Assembly: GCA_947579665.1 (NCBI GenBank)
Contig: OX388350.1
Span: forward strand, 34,133,393-34,197,392
From: Sympetrum striolatum
Lineage: Eukaryota; Arthropoda; Insecta; Odonata; Libellulidae
Length of the DNA: 64,000 bases
Reading direction: 5' to 3'
In this document: one piece after another, positions 13,336 to 26,257 of the stretch
How positions within the stretch are numbered: position 1 is the stretch's first letter
Layout: every line of letters begins with the position of its first letter
Notes under the pieces: model-generated
What the model was told of the DNA's origin: nothing
What the model saw: the letters and a program-made list of their open reading frames with translations, nothing else
Database searches by the model: none
Made by a program: the position numbers and the translations under genes

Positions 13336-13960
13336 AAGTATCGACTCCTATCCATCGATGAATCGAACGCTGTGTAGAAGAATCAATATATAGTTCCGGC
13401 ACGTGTTACGTCATACAATGTATCTTCGAAATCATCATGCGAGAATCAAACGACATAAAAAATAGGGAATAATCATAGATATTGTTCATCGATATATCGA
13501 ACGTTCCATCGATGAATCGATATATGCTTACACAAACACCATAGAGTGTATGTTCAGAAAAATCATGCGGGAAGAACGACATCAGTTTTGGGGAAGAAGT
13601 ATCGATAACCATCAATGGATGAAGCATAGATATTGCTCATCGATATATCGTACGTTCCACCGATTAATCGATACATATATACAAAAACGATAGACCATGT
13701 TTGTTCGGTGACGTTATTCAAGAAAAACGATATCAATTATCAAATATGGGGTAAAATATAAAAAGTATCTATTCCTAACAAACGATGTATCGAAAGCTTC
13801 ATTAAAGAATCAATACAAGCTCACACAAACGCCATACAATGTATGCTCGATAACTTCTCGGTAGCAATATGACATCACTGAATAAATAAAGAGAAGAAGT
13901 ATCGATTCATATCGATCAATGAATCGTACGTTCCATTAAAGAATCGATACCTGCTTCCGT
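13336..13960 (+). repeat. Degenerate tandem array of about 135-150-bp units with palindromic ATCGAT cores
   Basis: Related units start near 13353, 13488, 13638, 13781 and 13914, giving spacings of 135, 150, 143 and 133. Each has CATCGATGAATCGAACG or CATCGATATATCGAACG, then TTCCA(T/C)(C/T)GAT(G/T)AATCGATA, then a CACAAACnCCATA(G/C)A(G/A)TGTATG block, then CGACAT and GAAGAAGTATCGA. TCGATATATCGA is a perfect 12-bp palindrome. Divergence among units is high, so this is an old array. It could be a satellite remnant or a clustered protein-binding region. Confidence 0.7.
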
Positions 13961-15240
13961 CTCCGTGTTTACAAATGTCTATCAATCAGAAGGACTACTT
14001 CGTCTTCATTTTACTTGAAAGTAAACACGAGGAGAAATGGATGGAAATGAACTGGGGAAGAGAAAATGAAGTTGAAACATGGTCGGGGGAATTGAGGAAA
14101 TAAAAACCGTCCGTATGAAAGTAGAAAGCACCATATGCGCCTGATGGACGGTGAGAGTACTGAAGTAAGAGAATTAGAGCGGACGACTTGAAGGGGACCA
14201 AATTAGACGAGAGGAAAACAGAAAAGAGAGGGAGTGGCCGCCGCCATTTATAAAAAAATGACGGCGGGGGTGCGCCGTGAGAGGATTAGTGTGTGGGTGG
14301 ATGTGGAGGAAAAGGGAGGACAAAAAAGCTTAATTGGGTTTAATTAGGGTCAAGTCGAGGGATAGGGGTGCCAGGGCATGAAAGAGGACACTGCAGCCAA
14401 CGTAACTAGGGAATTGAAGCATTGACGAGGAATTATGCAAGGGGATTAAGAGGAGTGGCGTTTGTGCTATGATTACACAGAGCATGCGGAAGTGTGCACG
14501 TTGAGGTGTAGGCGCTGCATTGTGAGTCGGAGAGTAAACGTAAGATCGCTTTCACGTGATATGGTAATTGGAGTTATGGGTTCTGGTTTGAGGTAGAATT
14601 AATGCTGGCATTGAAGGGCAGAAGAATGGAATTATCGACATAACTTCCTATTCCCAAAAATGTGTGTAGAATCCAATGAGCATACGGGTTGTAAGAGATT
14701 TAATTATCTGCATTGCGCGATTCTATAGAAATTTAATGAGTAATGATGGAACTAAAGCGTATGAGATTTCCACAAAAATGGGCCAATTTTGTTGATTATA
14801 TATCTGCCAAATTATCACGTAATAATTATGAACTTATTTTTATAATTTAAATTATTCAATTATTAACTATTACATTTATTTCCTAAATCATATCACTGAA
14901 ATGTTTATAAATATTGATTTTGAATATTTTTCCGTTCTCTTGGGCACGATTAAAAACTTAAAAAAACATATAAATTGTTAAACAAAACAAACAGGATACA
15001 ACTCCTGTAATCGTTTATACATCTTAGGCGAACATATTTACCATTAGCTGGTCGATGATTACAACCTTCACTTGCTAGTAGCAAGTCAAGGTTGGTAATA
15101 AACAGTAACAGATTTTTTCATAATAACCGCCATTTGTTTTTAGTAATAATAGATGTAGTTTTACAATTAATATGTATTTCAATGACTATACAAATAAAAT
15201 TCACAGAGGAGGCCGAAATATATTGGAAATCCGACATAAA
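13961..15240. other. Non-coding, purine-rich at 14020-14470
   Basis: The first 500 bp are G+A-biased. A short imperfect stem (15058-15075 with 15081-15099, ATTACAACCTTCACTTGC against its complement, loop TAGTA) is present. Nothing else was recognised. Confidence 0.4.
14238..14267. promoter_or_regulatory. GC-rich inverted repeat flanking a TATA-like core (possible)
   Basis: CCGCCGCCATTT and AAATGACGGCGG form an 11-of-12 inverted repeat around TATAAAA. GCCGCCATTT resembles a YY1/Pho-type core (family knowledge). No gene is visible downstream on either strand, so a promoter role is speculative. Confidence 0.2.
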
Positions 15241-15394
15241 CGAAATGATTGTCAAATAAAAAAGGTTTTATAAAACAAAATAATTAACTTCTACTATTCC
15301 ACAAACAGAAGTTACAGAGGCGTCTAGTTTTGGCTAGTAATAGTAAAAGTTATTCTTTTGTTTTATAAAGCCTGTTTTATTTAACAATCCTTTC
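15241..15394. repeat. Imperfect long inverted repeat (foldback or MITE remnant)
   Basis: The left arm, about 15241-15298 (CGAAATGATTGTCAAATAAA ...), pairs with the right arm, about 15339-15394 (... TTTAACAATCCTTTCG). They share GGTTTTATAAAACAAAA and CTACTATT cores with scattered mismatches around a 40-bp centre. No coding capacity. Flanking CTATACAAAT occurs on both sides (15187-15196 and 15397-15406). Confidence 0.55.
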
Positions 15395-18300
15395 GACTAT
15401 ACAAATGTCAATGTATTTTCTCCAAAATATTGCAATCATGAAACTATCTGACGAAGGTCCTGTACGAGATGATCAATATAGCTGTACAGTTTTAAATAAA
15501 ATTTGTTATGCATTCATTCCTTAATTATCTACAAACCCCCAAAAAATGAATCTTTCAGAGCCATTATATATTCATCATCTTCGATAAATCCGCGGTGACG
15601 TGAAAGTAAAGGGTGGGAGGTTAATTAAAAAAAGAACGAAAAAGAAAGAGGCCATCGTTGAGTGATAGGAACAATGTTAAGGGGATAACGAGAGGCAGCT
15701 AAATGAGAGGAAAGGTTTAGAATGGACAAGAGGAGGAGAAGCTGTTAAGGGATCAACGAACGGCTTTTAGCGTGTGATGGGACAGGAAGGACGATGAGCG
15801 ACGATAATTAACGTGAGGAAATTAGAAGAAAGGAGAGACTGAATATTCAAGGATTCATTACCATAACTGAGGTCAATCAATCCAGCATTGAGTGAATCAA
15901 TTTTCAACGCATTACACTTTATCAATCAAGTGATAAAGGCTTGAGGGGAATGGAATCAGGAAGCGCTGAGAGGTTCTCAAAAGAAAAGCTACAATAGGGT
16001 AAATTTGAAATATATACTGAAAATAAGGTACTGAGTGGTTTACTAAAGTATAAGGGTATGAGTAAACATTTTGGTCTGTCCGCAACATCTGGAAAGCAGA
16101 CTAGTACTTCAAATTATTATAATAGCTTTGGAAAGGTGATAAAGATTAAAAAAATAGGTGATTACTGAGATAGTTTTAATTTGATTTTCTCATGGAGCGA
16201 GAATATCATTCGTACGTCCACAAAAGAGCAGCAAAATGACACTAGGGATAAATATTTTCGAAGTGAGAAGCGAAAGTATGAATGCCATTCATAAGAATAA
16301 TTTATAACTTGATAATTTCATTTGTGGTATATTTGGCTTTATATATGTTTTAAGGTTTAAAATCTCCAATAGCCTACTTTGAAAGCGTAACCTACCTCGT
16401 TGCCAACAATATTCGGAAACAACAGAAAGGCCAAGAGACCTTTTTGGAAACACCCAAAAAAATGTATAAGTGCAATAAACTATCCGTAGCCTCATACACA
16501 TCTGTAACGTAGTACGACTGTATATTATAGTACTTAATAATAATTATTTATTTATTTAACCCAAAAAAGTTTAGCCCTCAAAGTTGTAATAATAAATGCA
16601 AATGATAAATAATTCGACAACAAAAACGATAAAATCAAAATAGAACAATATAAATAAAAAGAAAGGGCAAACCATTAATTAACGAGTTAGTAAATTATTG
16701 TAAATATATTTCATTGATTTAATTATATTTAAAAATTAACACATTTATTTTATAGAAGCAATGTCACTAACGGAAATTTGCAGACATGAGAAAAAACCAT
16801 AATCTGAGAAAGTGAGGCCTCGGAGAAATATTTAGGATCTGGCCTTACAAGGCAAGTGCTAAGATTTCGTAAAGCCGGATTTTAATCCCTGGATTTATAA
16901 GGAAAACTATGTTCCTCATGTTGTTCGTGAAGTACACTACAAGACACATAAAATTCTCCCATCCGATACCCCGCCCCTTCTTTCATCCTAGTTTAGTCCT
17001 CCTGGAACGATGTACTCAGCCGTTCCTCTCGTTCTATCTCGACGGCGTGAATTAACAGAAGACAACTTCCTGGAAAGGGCGACGAAAAACAAGGGGCTTT
17101 CATTAAGTAGTTCTATCTCGGTCCTCTCCGAGAAGTTTTCAGATCTCTTCGGCGGAATTCTCATTCCCATCCCGTAACTGCATCCGGCGGACTTGGCCTC
17201 CGGTGACGATTTCTGCGCCCGATCTTTTTTTTGTTCATTTACATGCGCCCTCTATTAGGGGGGTACCATTGAGAAAGTTGAGGACTTCTCCATCCGAACT
17301 AGGGTTTTTTGCCAATTTTTCCCACGGTTGTAACTCGGTCCACGTCCGACTATTTTATTTTAGTCCGCGATTACTTTTTTCGAGAAAAGATACTCCTCTA
17401 ATTACTAAAGTTTGTAGACTTCCATTTACTGATAGGTTTAACATCTGTTCCACAGAAATCCTAACGTCAGACCAATTTAGGGAAAAGATGAAACTTTGCT
17501 AATGCCCGCAGGTTTATCTTGCTCGGCTGGTTCTACCACCGAGATATTCTCTTCATCTAAAATATATCTTCTACGTATTACTGCTTTCCACCGCATTATA
17601 TCTTCCTTGATTCCATTTCCATAATTATTGGTGAAATAGAAGATGGGTCCCTTAATAATAATAAGTTCATCGGATTCGTTTAATTTTTTTTTTATTTATT
17701 TAAAAAAGGAGAACATTAAAGTTCTATCATGCCAAGTACGTCGACGGAACCAAAAATTACAAATAGGAAAAAAGAAACATAAGTAGATTAAAGAAAACAC
17801 ATTAGTCTCAAAATGTAACATATATATCCACTTAATTACTACAATGTTATTATACACCACTTCCATATGACAATAAAAAATCACCTTTCTAACAGCATAT
17901 ATCTCAACAAAATATTTTTTAGAACCCTCTTAATGCTTCTTGCAGTGTTAAAATAATATAAATCACTCTGGGGACCATATTTATTGAGCAATTTTGGGAT
18001 AATATATTTCAGCTGCCTCTCAACATATCTATTATTTACCCTAGGAACAACATATATGATTTTAAATTGTCACCAGTCATTTTATCAGTGAATAAATGGT
18101 ACTTTTTCCTCTATGATCCTATTAAACGCATTCCCTCAAAGAGGTAATTTAAGATTTCTGAAAGCAAAATTAAAACTCTAATAGAGACTTGGGAAACTAA
18201 GTATTTTCGTAAATTTTCAGTGCAGTAAAAAAAGCTCTATATATTTTATTTAGTATAATTATCAATTCTTAAGTTTCATCTAATGAGATGAAACCTTGGC

Positions 18301-19799
18301 GAATCAGGCACCCTATCTAGACAGAAGAGGAGCTATTTGACGAAAATATTCGTATCTATGAGACGATTTTATCGATGTTAAAATATATTCAAGGGGAGCG
18401 AAACGAAATCTACATGGAGTGTATTCAATATAATAGGATGAATACGAAATTTTGGATTTGTAATGTAATGTATTTATCTTAAAGAAAGAATTAGCAGGTC
18501 CATAGTGCTATTTCAATTTGTGATTTTTTTCGCATGCATATATCTTTATATATCCGAGCATTTACGATGCAGTCGTTATTTGAATATGTACCAATTAGCA
18601 GAATAGTCGCCAGCATGATTAGCCGAGAAATTATATAGTAAAATCAGTTATGCAAAAAGTTAGCAAATGCTCAGCAGTATTTGAATGAATGGGATTCGGT
18701 GACATAGCCAAACAAAGGGTTTCCTAATGTATTACGCCCATATAGCAGTCTGGACAAGGGTGACATAAAGAAGCCCTTGCTCTTAAAATTTTACTTAAGC
18801 CTCATATGCAGAAAGAGGCATAATTATGAGTGAATTAAGAGCGGAATGCATAGTGGGAAGTACTACATGCGTCTGCAGATACTCAGCGGGACGAATTAGC
18901 ACAAGAGGTGGGACGAGAGAAAGCTGCGGGTACTACAGAGAGGGGATGGCGACCTTTTTGAGGTCGTGGGTGATGTTTCTTCCCCCCCAAATGACCTGTC
19001 AACCCACGTCTTACAGTGTGTGGCTCCTGAAAATACGCCGAGCGACGGGCGGCCTTTGCGACTTGTCTCGGCTCTTAAAGTCCGGTTGAGAGCTTATGGC
19101 TCCTGAAGTCATTCCTCGGTTTGGACGAATCCGTCTTCCAAAGGAGAACATACATTAGAGACTTGGTATTAACCCGGAACGAAAACCGAAAACAAAAAAT
19201 CGGTGTTTTACCGAGGTGAACACCAAACCCGAACAAAAAGTGGAAACCGTATCGATTTCTGGTTTCGAACAATATCATTTCACTTAAGAATTACTGGCGA
19301 GATCTAGGCCATGTGAGTGTGACGTCGACTTACAAATAACTAAAATGAATACTTTACATACATTAAGGTCCGATATTAGGTACAATGAACAGTTGAATGG
19401 ATTTTTATTGTAATCAACATTTAACACTAAAAAAACACATCACAATTGATAGTTAAGCCTTAACTGTTAACTACAGTAATGTCTAACTTACGTACCGCAT
19501 GGAGTGATCTTCAAATTTTAAAATTGGGTTTAATTACAACACACTAAATGGCTCTAAATAGTAGTTACGGTTAATCATCAGATCAGTTGATGAGCTGATT
19601 TGGCTGGGGGTCTCTTAGTTAAGTGCTAGCTAAAACTTCCATTAACCATCATTTTATTACAATCGAAGGTTTAAATGCATGCAATACGTTTATACTAGAG
19701 TTAAAATGGCCTTAGTTTTATCTGATATGACAGGACAAAATAGAAAAAATACACCTCAAGTATTATCCAAAAATGAAATAAATTCTACTGTATTAAAGT
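15395..19799. other. AT-rich non-coding DNA with minor islands
   Basis: Purine-rich at 15600-15850; less AT-rich at 16970-17520 and 18800-19280. Short frames there (up to 99 codons) have no recognisable domains. AT-rich simple tails at 16535-16560 and 17680-17700 may be old retroposon ends. Confidence 0.4.
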
Positions 19800-20010
19800 C
19801 TATAAGGTCTTCGGCAAGGCGAGATTGAGACTGAAAAGTCTCTTCTTCCATCTAACCTTTTGTCAATTATATTATAAACAAAAAGTTGTACGTAGGTGGA
19901 TCTTAATAGAGAGGAAAGCTTTAGGAGTGGATGTAAGAAAACCAAAGGTTAGAACCTAAAATTACAACCTAAACCTAAGGGAATATCTTAGGAAAAAATA
20001 TCCACTTAAA
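19800..20010 (-). repeat. LINE-like 3' fragment with conserved stem-loop, copy 1
   Basis: Shares GGCGAGATTGAGACT-AAAAGTCTCTT, then TCATCT/CCATCT, GTGGATGTAA and TTAGGAAAAAA with the copy at 27911-28080. The GAGACT...AGTCTC stem at 19827-19842 is identical in both copies, while the loop differs (GAAA here, AAAA there). Orientation is taken from the better-preserved copy. Confidence 0.55.
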
Positions 20011-20129
20011 TTAAAATAGAACCATACATAATGAAATTGCTTTCGTAGGAGTGTATTCTATTGATCTGAGCAAAAAAATACACTTAGAACCTGTTCTAAA
20101 ACGGCATGGAGAGCTAAACCGGAAAAGAC

Positions 20130-20790
20130 CGAAAATTGTTACATTTAATTGAATTGAAGCAAAAACCAGATTGGAGAACATAACAGTTTGATAGCCCGAT
20201 TGGAAAGAGGTTTGGGTGACCGATGAGCCAGAAAATCAATTAAGTATACCGCCTTCCCAATTGTTTCCCACCCGCTATGGGATTTTCCCCTCTCCGACAG
20301 GGGCCACCAGCTTTCATCCCGACAGCAACACAAGGGATGTTTCCCGGACATTTTTTTCGTAAGGCTGACCTCGGCTCGTCCTTAGCCCCGCATCTGTCTG
20401 TGGTCACGCATAGACGTTCGCCAAATTACAGGCTTAAAGTGTTCTATAAAACCGCTCCGGATGTCTTTGAAAGAACAAAGGCGCGGTCTGAGAACTTCTT
20501 GCTCCCAAGCAGGGCGGAGTTCCCGTCACTCGGAAGAGGGAAAAAGCGCTTTTACGCAACGGTGAGACATTCTCTCGAATAAAACCTCTCTTGCGAAATG
20601 TAGGCGGGATTTTTTCGTGGGGTAACAATGTTTTGTTTCGTGCTTCCCGGCCTGGTCTTGCAAGGTGGTCGACCTTTGGGGGAGTCTAGGCAAAGACGGC
20701 GGGAAGGGGCGGATCTATAAATTTGCCAAGGGTGGAGACGGTTTCCTTGTGTGCTCAAAGTAGCGACGATCACGGAGGAATCGGCCAACT
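20130..20790. other. GC-raised island without recognised gene
   Basis: Composition shifts sharply to CpG-containing DNA. Overlapping frames on both strands (up to 101 codons plus, 78 minus) give unrecognised proteins, and no clear acceptor-donor pair was found. It could be a conserved regulatory element or an unknown exon. Confidence 0.35.
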
Positions 20791-20811
20791 ACTAAAATAT
20801 GCAACCCGGAG

Positions 20812-20885
20812 GTCGTGTTGGCGGAGTGGATAGCGTGCTAACCAACCCGTAAGTCTCGGGTTCGAGTCCCGGCTAATCGGATTTT
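20812..20885 (+). repeat. tRNA-like sequence with Pol III A and B boxes (SINE head or degenerate tRNA)
   Basis: TTGGCGGAGTGG at 20818-20829 fits an A box. GGTTCGAGTCC at 20859-20869 is a perfect B box, with a 5-bp T stem (TCGGG/CCCGG, one G-U pair). ATTTTT follows at once, as a Pol III stop would. The acceptor ends do not pair and no proper anticodon stem forms. It is therefore more likely a tRNA-derived SINE head than a working tRNA. Confidence 0.5.
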
Positions 20886-23800
20886 TCTGTTAGGGAATAT
20901 TTGCGTTTTCGTCAATCGTTATTAATTACCATAATTCTCATCGTAGTAAGACATTCCGTGGAGGTGAGATGGGGCTTACTGTGTTAGGTGAGGAGTGAAT
21001 GAGCTATACTGTGTTTCAGTATTTTAGTCAGTTCGGTGGCTAAATATGGTTTAAATCTTCCGAAATCATTATTATTTAATTAGACAGAACGAGAAAAACT
21101 GAACAGAAATGACCTAAAGTGAGGCTATTCTTGCAGTGTGGACAAAAATAAAAGGGTTTCATTCTCATATAATTTAGCATCACTGGCTGGAAAAAATGGA
21201 TCGCACTATAGCTTAATTTCCCTGCTTGAGAATGCTAAAAGTTGAAAATGTACTCGTAAGTTCAGAATAAAAACTTTCAAAATTACAGTTTTCAAAGAAT
21301 AATAACATAAGCAAATATTTCGGAAATAATAATTTAGTCTTTACTGTTAAGGGTATTTTAGATGACTATTCTTATCACAAAACACATTTTTATAAATATA
21401 TACTAACAACCATCCCTAAATGGACTAACCCTGGCCTTCTATTACTGAAGGCAATATGGTAGCTGAATTTATCGCATTAAGAAAATTTTACTCTCAGCTA
21501 TCAAAGTTACTCACAGCTGTGACCGCCAATCAATTTTCTCTCACTATTTTACCGAAATATGACGAGGGAAATGGAGACATTTTATCGTAAAGTCAATCGT
21601 TAATAAATAATAAAATGAAGGAATTTTAAGTCACCCAAAAATGTTCAAAATATATTATAAGAATAACATTCTCTTTCTAAAATTACCTACGTGATATCTA
21701 TCCCAAATTTGGCCATAAAGATAACTCTTCTTTTCCAATCCCATGACTTTGCCCGGAAAGTTAGAAATACAGAAATTAAAAGCATATTGTAGGTCAGCCG
21801 TCCATATCGCTTCCACTCGTTATATAGATAGAAGAGATAATCTCCTAGACGAATAAAATAATCTCTAGTATCACGGTGATAAGAACCCGAGATGTGAGTC
21901 CTTGGACGGTGATATATCTAGGCTCGCCCTAATTTAGGTCGAGCAAAGATCGCTTTAATTACAGACAAAGCTGCTGGTTCCGTACCGTGTACTTCATTCT
22001 CGAACGTCCAACACACCAGCGGGTTAGAGAACGTAATGTGGGAGGCATGGAGAGGGGAGGGAATTCTCCAGAAACACTCTTTCTCAACTTTATGCGTCGA
22101 TAACCATGTCGTGCACCGACCGTCCCCCATAGTTCTGGGCGGAATTGTGAATTGACTCTCGTTCTCGATAAAAACTCCTCCAATTTGACCAGAAGTCGTA
22201 GAAAATCGATTTATGATCACCTGATGAGGTACACATAACGATTCGAGGAAATAGTTACGGAGAAAATTCATGAAAATTTTTTTTTGAGTATCTCCTTTGT
22301 CTTACGATGCATTGGAAATCTTTAGTTATGAGGAAAAAGGTGGCAGTTACATCGGAGTAAAAATGTCCAACTCGAACAAATTTTGATCAATTTATATGAT
22401 TTATTGTTCAATATTCAAAAAGACATAATTAAAATTTCGTGGACTTCGGGCTTCGTATCTTCCATTGAAGAGGATGGTTAGTTAACTTTGTACTATTAGG
22501 GAAGGATGTGGCCGCTGACGGTTATAATTATAATGATGGTTGTCCAAAACTTCCTCAGTCCACCATTTTGTAATTATTTGGACAACTGTTCTGTGAATTT
22601 CGAAAAACGTTCCTGTTTTTTCTATCAACATTATGGTATGGTTTAAAGAAGAACAAAAAATGCTTTGCTTTTCCTTGTTCGGCTGGGTGTGATCCATATG
22701 CATATCAGCTACAAATAGGAACTTTTAAGGCTTTTTGGACACTTATTACTTCATTAAATATATACTGGTTAAGTTGTGATGAAGATACTGGATTGATAAC
22801 GTATGTATAATACGGGTAGATGCATTTTTATTGAATTTAAACTAGGGAAATATGAAAGAAGTTTCATAGTTTAATCATAAATATTTTCTACGGTTATATT
22901 GGTTGATTTCTGCAAAATCATGCAACTGCCTTTTTAGAATTGGGTCCCGTAAAAATGGGGGCCCGGATGCCCTGGAATCTTTGGAACCTCAATATTGGCC
23001 GGTTGTGATGCAAAGAATTGCCGTATTTATCGACGCATAGCAGGCATCGTTGCATAAAACGCACCATCATATTCAGAAAATAATTTGAGTTTTAAAAAAC
23101 TAAAAATTCTAGTCAGAGATTTTGAATGGAACACACGATTGCTGATCAGCTGATTTTGAAAATTATCGCGAAGAGTTAAGTCGCGGAGAGACCATGAGAT
23201 GAAACACTTTCAGAATAAAATATGTAAGGAATATGTTTTAAACTGCGTTATAAGTAAAGTGTTTTTACATAGTTATTAATACAAATAGGCACATAGGTAT
23301 TAACAAAATAAATTAATTGAGCATATTTTTATACCATAATATTCTAAAAATATTCCTTTATTTTTATTTTAACTTGGGACATACTTGGCATAGACCTAAG
23401 ATGTTTTGGTAATTTATTAAAGATTTTTGGTACCACAACTTCTAATTTGTTTCTACCAAAATGATTTCTAAAAGATGGCACATGATGAAATTATTGATTT
23501 CTACCCTCCATAGTGTTTCCTTGTCCTTAGTTTTTTGTATTTGTCCTTAAAATAATTTCTTAAATATTTCATAAATACGCCGTGCTCCACATTGGTTGCC
23601 GAGAACGCGACCTGGACTAAGTCTGGGCGAGAGAATGGAACATATAAATATAGAGAAAGGGTTGGGTTCTCGGGGTGCGTAATGGCCGTGACGATCCCGC
23701 ACACCTGAGTGCCTCATGTTTCCGCTCGCCATTGAGTGATGAACTTCCGACTGAGGAATAAAAAGTGTCGCGGTCATCGTCCCGTTGCAAGAGACACTCT

Positions 23801-25180
23801 CGGCGCCGTCTGCGCCCGCGAAGCGTGAGAAAGACGACAAATAGGATCGTTAAGGTGGTGTCGCATCTTCGCGCTCTTCGAAGCGAATCGGAAGGGAAGA
23901 AATGCAGTTGTTTCTGGGCGGAGGGAGATGGCGCGATTGAAGGCTTTATCGATGTCGGAATGGGTGGAATCCGCAGAGGATTCTCTCCCGATTGGTTTTC
24001 TCAGGGGCCGGGTTTATGGGCTGACTTGAAGATCGGTCTAACTTTTACGGATGCAAAAGAGAGTGAGGACTAAGAAATGAGGACTGTTTGGAAAATAATT
24101 GTGTTATTTAATAAAATAATTGTTATCAGAAATCCGATCAAGTTTGTTATATTGTTTAGGATTAAAATATTTACAATGAAGATTTACTCATTCCGATACG
24201 AAATTTACAAAATAAAGAGTTTTTGGGTACTAAAAATCTCGAATCCGATGTTGTCCCAAATGAGATTTATTACAGAATAACAGAAATGCATATATTTTCC
24301 GGTTACTCGAATAACGGATCTTCACATCACGTTTTATGAATAATAATTTTATTTCTCCGAGATTCTGATAGGAAATAACGATCTTTAGTGATGCTGATGT
24401 ATTTTGCGATAATGGAAATGATTTCGAAGTGATGGATGAAATTGGAGTGAAAAGAATTTTGTTTTTGATAGGATAAGTTAATTCAACAGCATGAGAGAAC
24501 GTTAGTAATACGCATAGATATATCAGCGTTTTGGATAAGAAGAAATTCACCAAAGAAAAATATTTGATGGACTAAAATAATAAAATAGGGAAAAAACCAT
24601 CTATTTCATTTGATAATTATTTGAAATTCATATTAGCATTGAAATAAACCGACAAATTTCCCTTACCTTTATCTCTTATTTGAGCGGACAAGACAAAAAT
24701 TTGAGCACACATAAGACTTACGTTAGAGAATCTGTGCCATTACCATACGGAAGAACGAGCGGTAATAAGCAACAAGATAATACAGCAGTAGTCGTTACTT
24801 AAAAACTCATACAGATTTACTCAGAGAGGGATACGGGAAAATAAAATCTCTTGCAAGGACTTCAATTCAAGCACAACGAGGAAGGCCTCAATGAAAGAAA
24901 AAATATACCTGGTAATTCTTGGGATTGTTATGAAAAACAAAGAACCACATCGGTATATTAAAATAGGAATTATATGAGAAATATATAAAGAAATACGTAT
25001 GATTACAAATGAAATAGGATTAAACTAATTTTGTAGGAAAGATCTTCAGCGAGTTATTAATTAATTTTTGTTTTATTTGAACACGTATAGCAATACAAAA
25101 GTAGCTGTATAATTATATCAAGCTAGCTGAATTTAAGGCGAAAGAATAAGATTCAAGTAATAATTATGAGAATGCATGTA
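20886..25180. other. Mostly AT-rich non-coding DNA with a GC island at 23580-24070
   Basis: The island has a 102-codon plus frame (Arg/Ser-rich start) and a 97-codon minus frame in competition. Neither is recognised. A stretch at 20963-21005 (GGGGCTTACTGTGTTAGGTG) weakly resembles the 262-bp repeat family of 42.3 kb. Confidence 0.4.
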
Positions 25181-25257
25181 CAGTCCTGGCCAAAATTAAC
25201 GCAGCACCGGCCGTAAGGATCGCTAGGGAGGTGCTGCGTTAATTTTGGCCAGTAGTG
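25181..25257. mobile_element. 77-bp Tc1/mariner-type miniature element
   Basis: A perfect 23-bp inverted repeat (25186-25208 with 25230-25252, CTGGCCAAAATTAACGCAGC...) extends imperfectly to CAGTC at the left end and GAGTG-like AGTGT at the right. The whole is flanked by TA on both sides (25179-25180 and 25258-25259), the target duplication of the Tc1/mariner superfamily. CAGTnnTGGCCAAAATTA is typical of Tc1-type ends. Only 21 bp separate the arms, so it is little more than two fused ends, without coding capacity. Confidence 0.8.
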
Positions 25258-26257
25258 TACATAAAGAAATTAGGGTAATATTATTTACCTAGAAAATATA
25301 CTAACGCTTATACGAGAGCTGCGGTGTTGTTCTGTATATATAAATGGCAGGATTATCTTCGATACGAAAGACATGTTATATATCCCTTAATACAAGCTTA
25401 ATACTTCGTAGCAGAAGGGTTGCACCTGGTTATTATTCTTGTCTATTATATCCAGTGACCAGTGCATTTTGGAAAAGATAAATATTCGCTAACACGGCGG
25501 TTAGAGCCTATTATGTACAACGAGAGATGCTTAACATTTTAGAAAAGCGATAGAATCAAACTTCAATTAAACTCGCGGCTAAACAAGAGGGGAATGGAGT
25601 AAACGGAACAAAACCACCTTGAGAGAGACTTTCCAAAGTTTCACGGAGTTCTAGTTCCCTTATCTCACCCATATATACATTCGAAACGCCTTCACACCTT
25701 CCAGGCCGACCCGATGGCCGATAAGGACAAGGATAGAGATTATATTGGCCCCGACACGTGAAATTAACTACCGAACGGAGAGCCGGCGCCTTTCCTTTCG
25801 AAAACGAGGAATGGAAGAGATTTTCCCGATTCGCTATTGTTTTGACGGGAGGGGATGCAATTCATCCGGATGTGCCGAGAGAAAATGTAAGGGCATGTGA
25901 AGGCTGCATGGCGATTGACGGTTTTCTATTGTGTGTAATAGGATAGGCGAAGGGCAGGGGTGAAATTGTAGAGGGTGCAGCAATCAAGGAATGAATGGGG
26001 ATTACGAGGATTGTCTTGTAATAGCCGATCAGAACTTGGGCGTTTATAATCTGCCTTGAAGCACCAATCAGCTGCTTTCTATAGACGTAACTCGTTACAT
26101 AACCGTGCTGAGTTACTCTATCGAGGTTATATGTCGGGATTAGTATACATTGATTACAATTCATGCATGTTATTTCCTTATGTAGATGGAATCTTCATAT
26201 AGGTATTCATTTCATTTATGCCTACAGTTGAATATACACGAAAGAAAGAATCTATAA
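25258..26257. other. Non-coding; GC-raised at 25560-25960
   Basis: Short frames (62 codons plus, 100 minus) show no recognised product. Confidence 0.4.

Noticed and set aside
13336..13960. CRISPR array
   Set aside because: Units are about 140 bp, diverged throughout, in a eukaryotic context, without constant direct repeats or unique spacers.
20812..20885. Functional tRNA gene
   Set aside because: A and B boxes are good, but acceptor ends do not pair and no anticodon stem forms.
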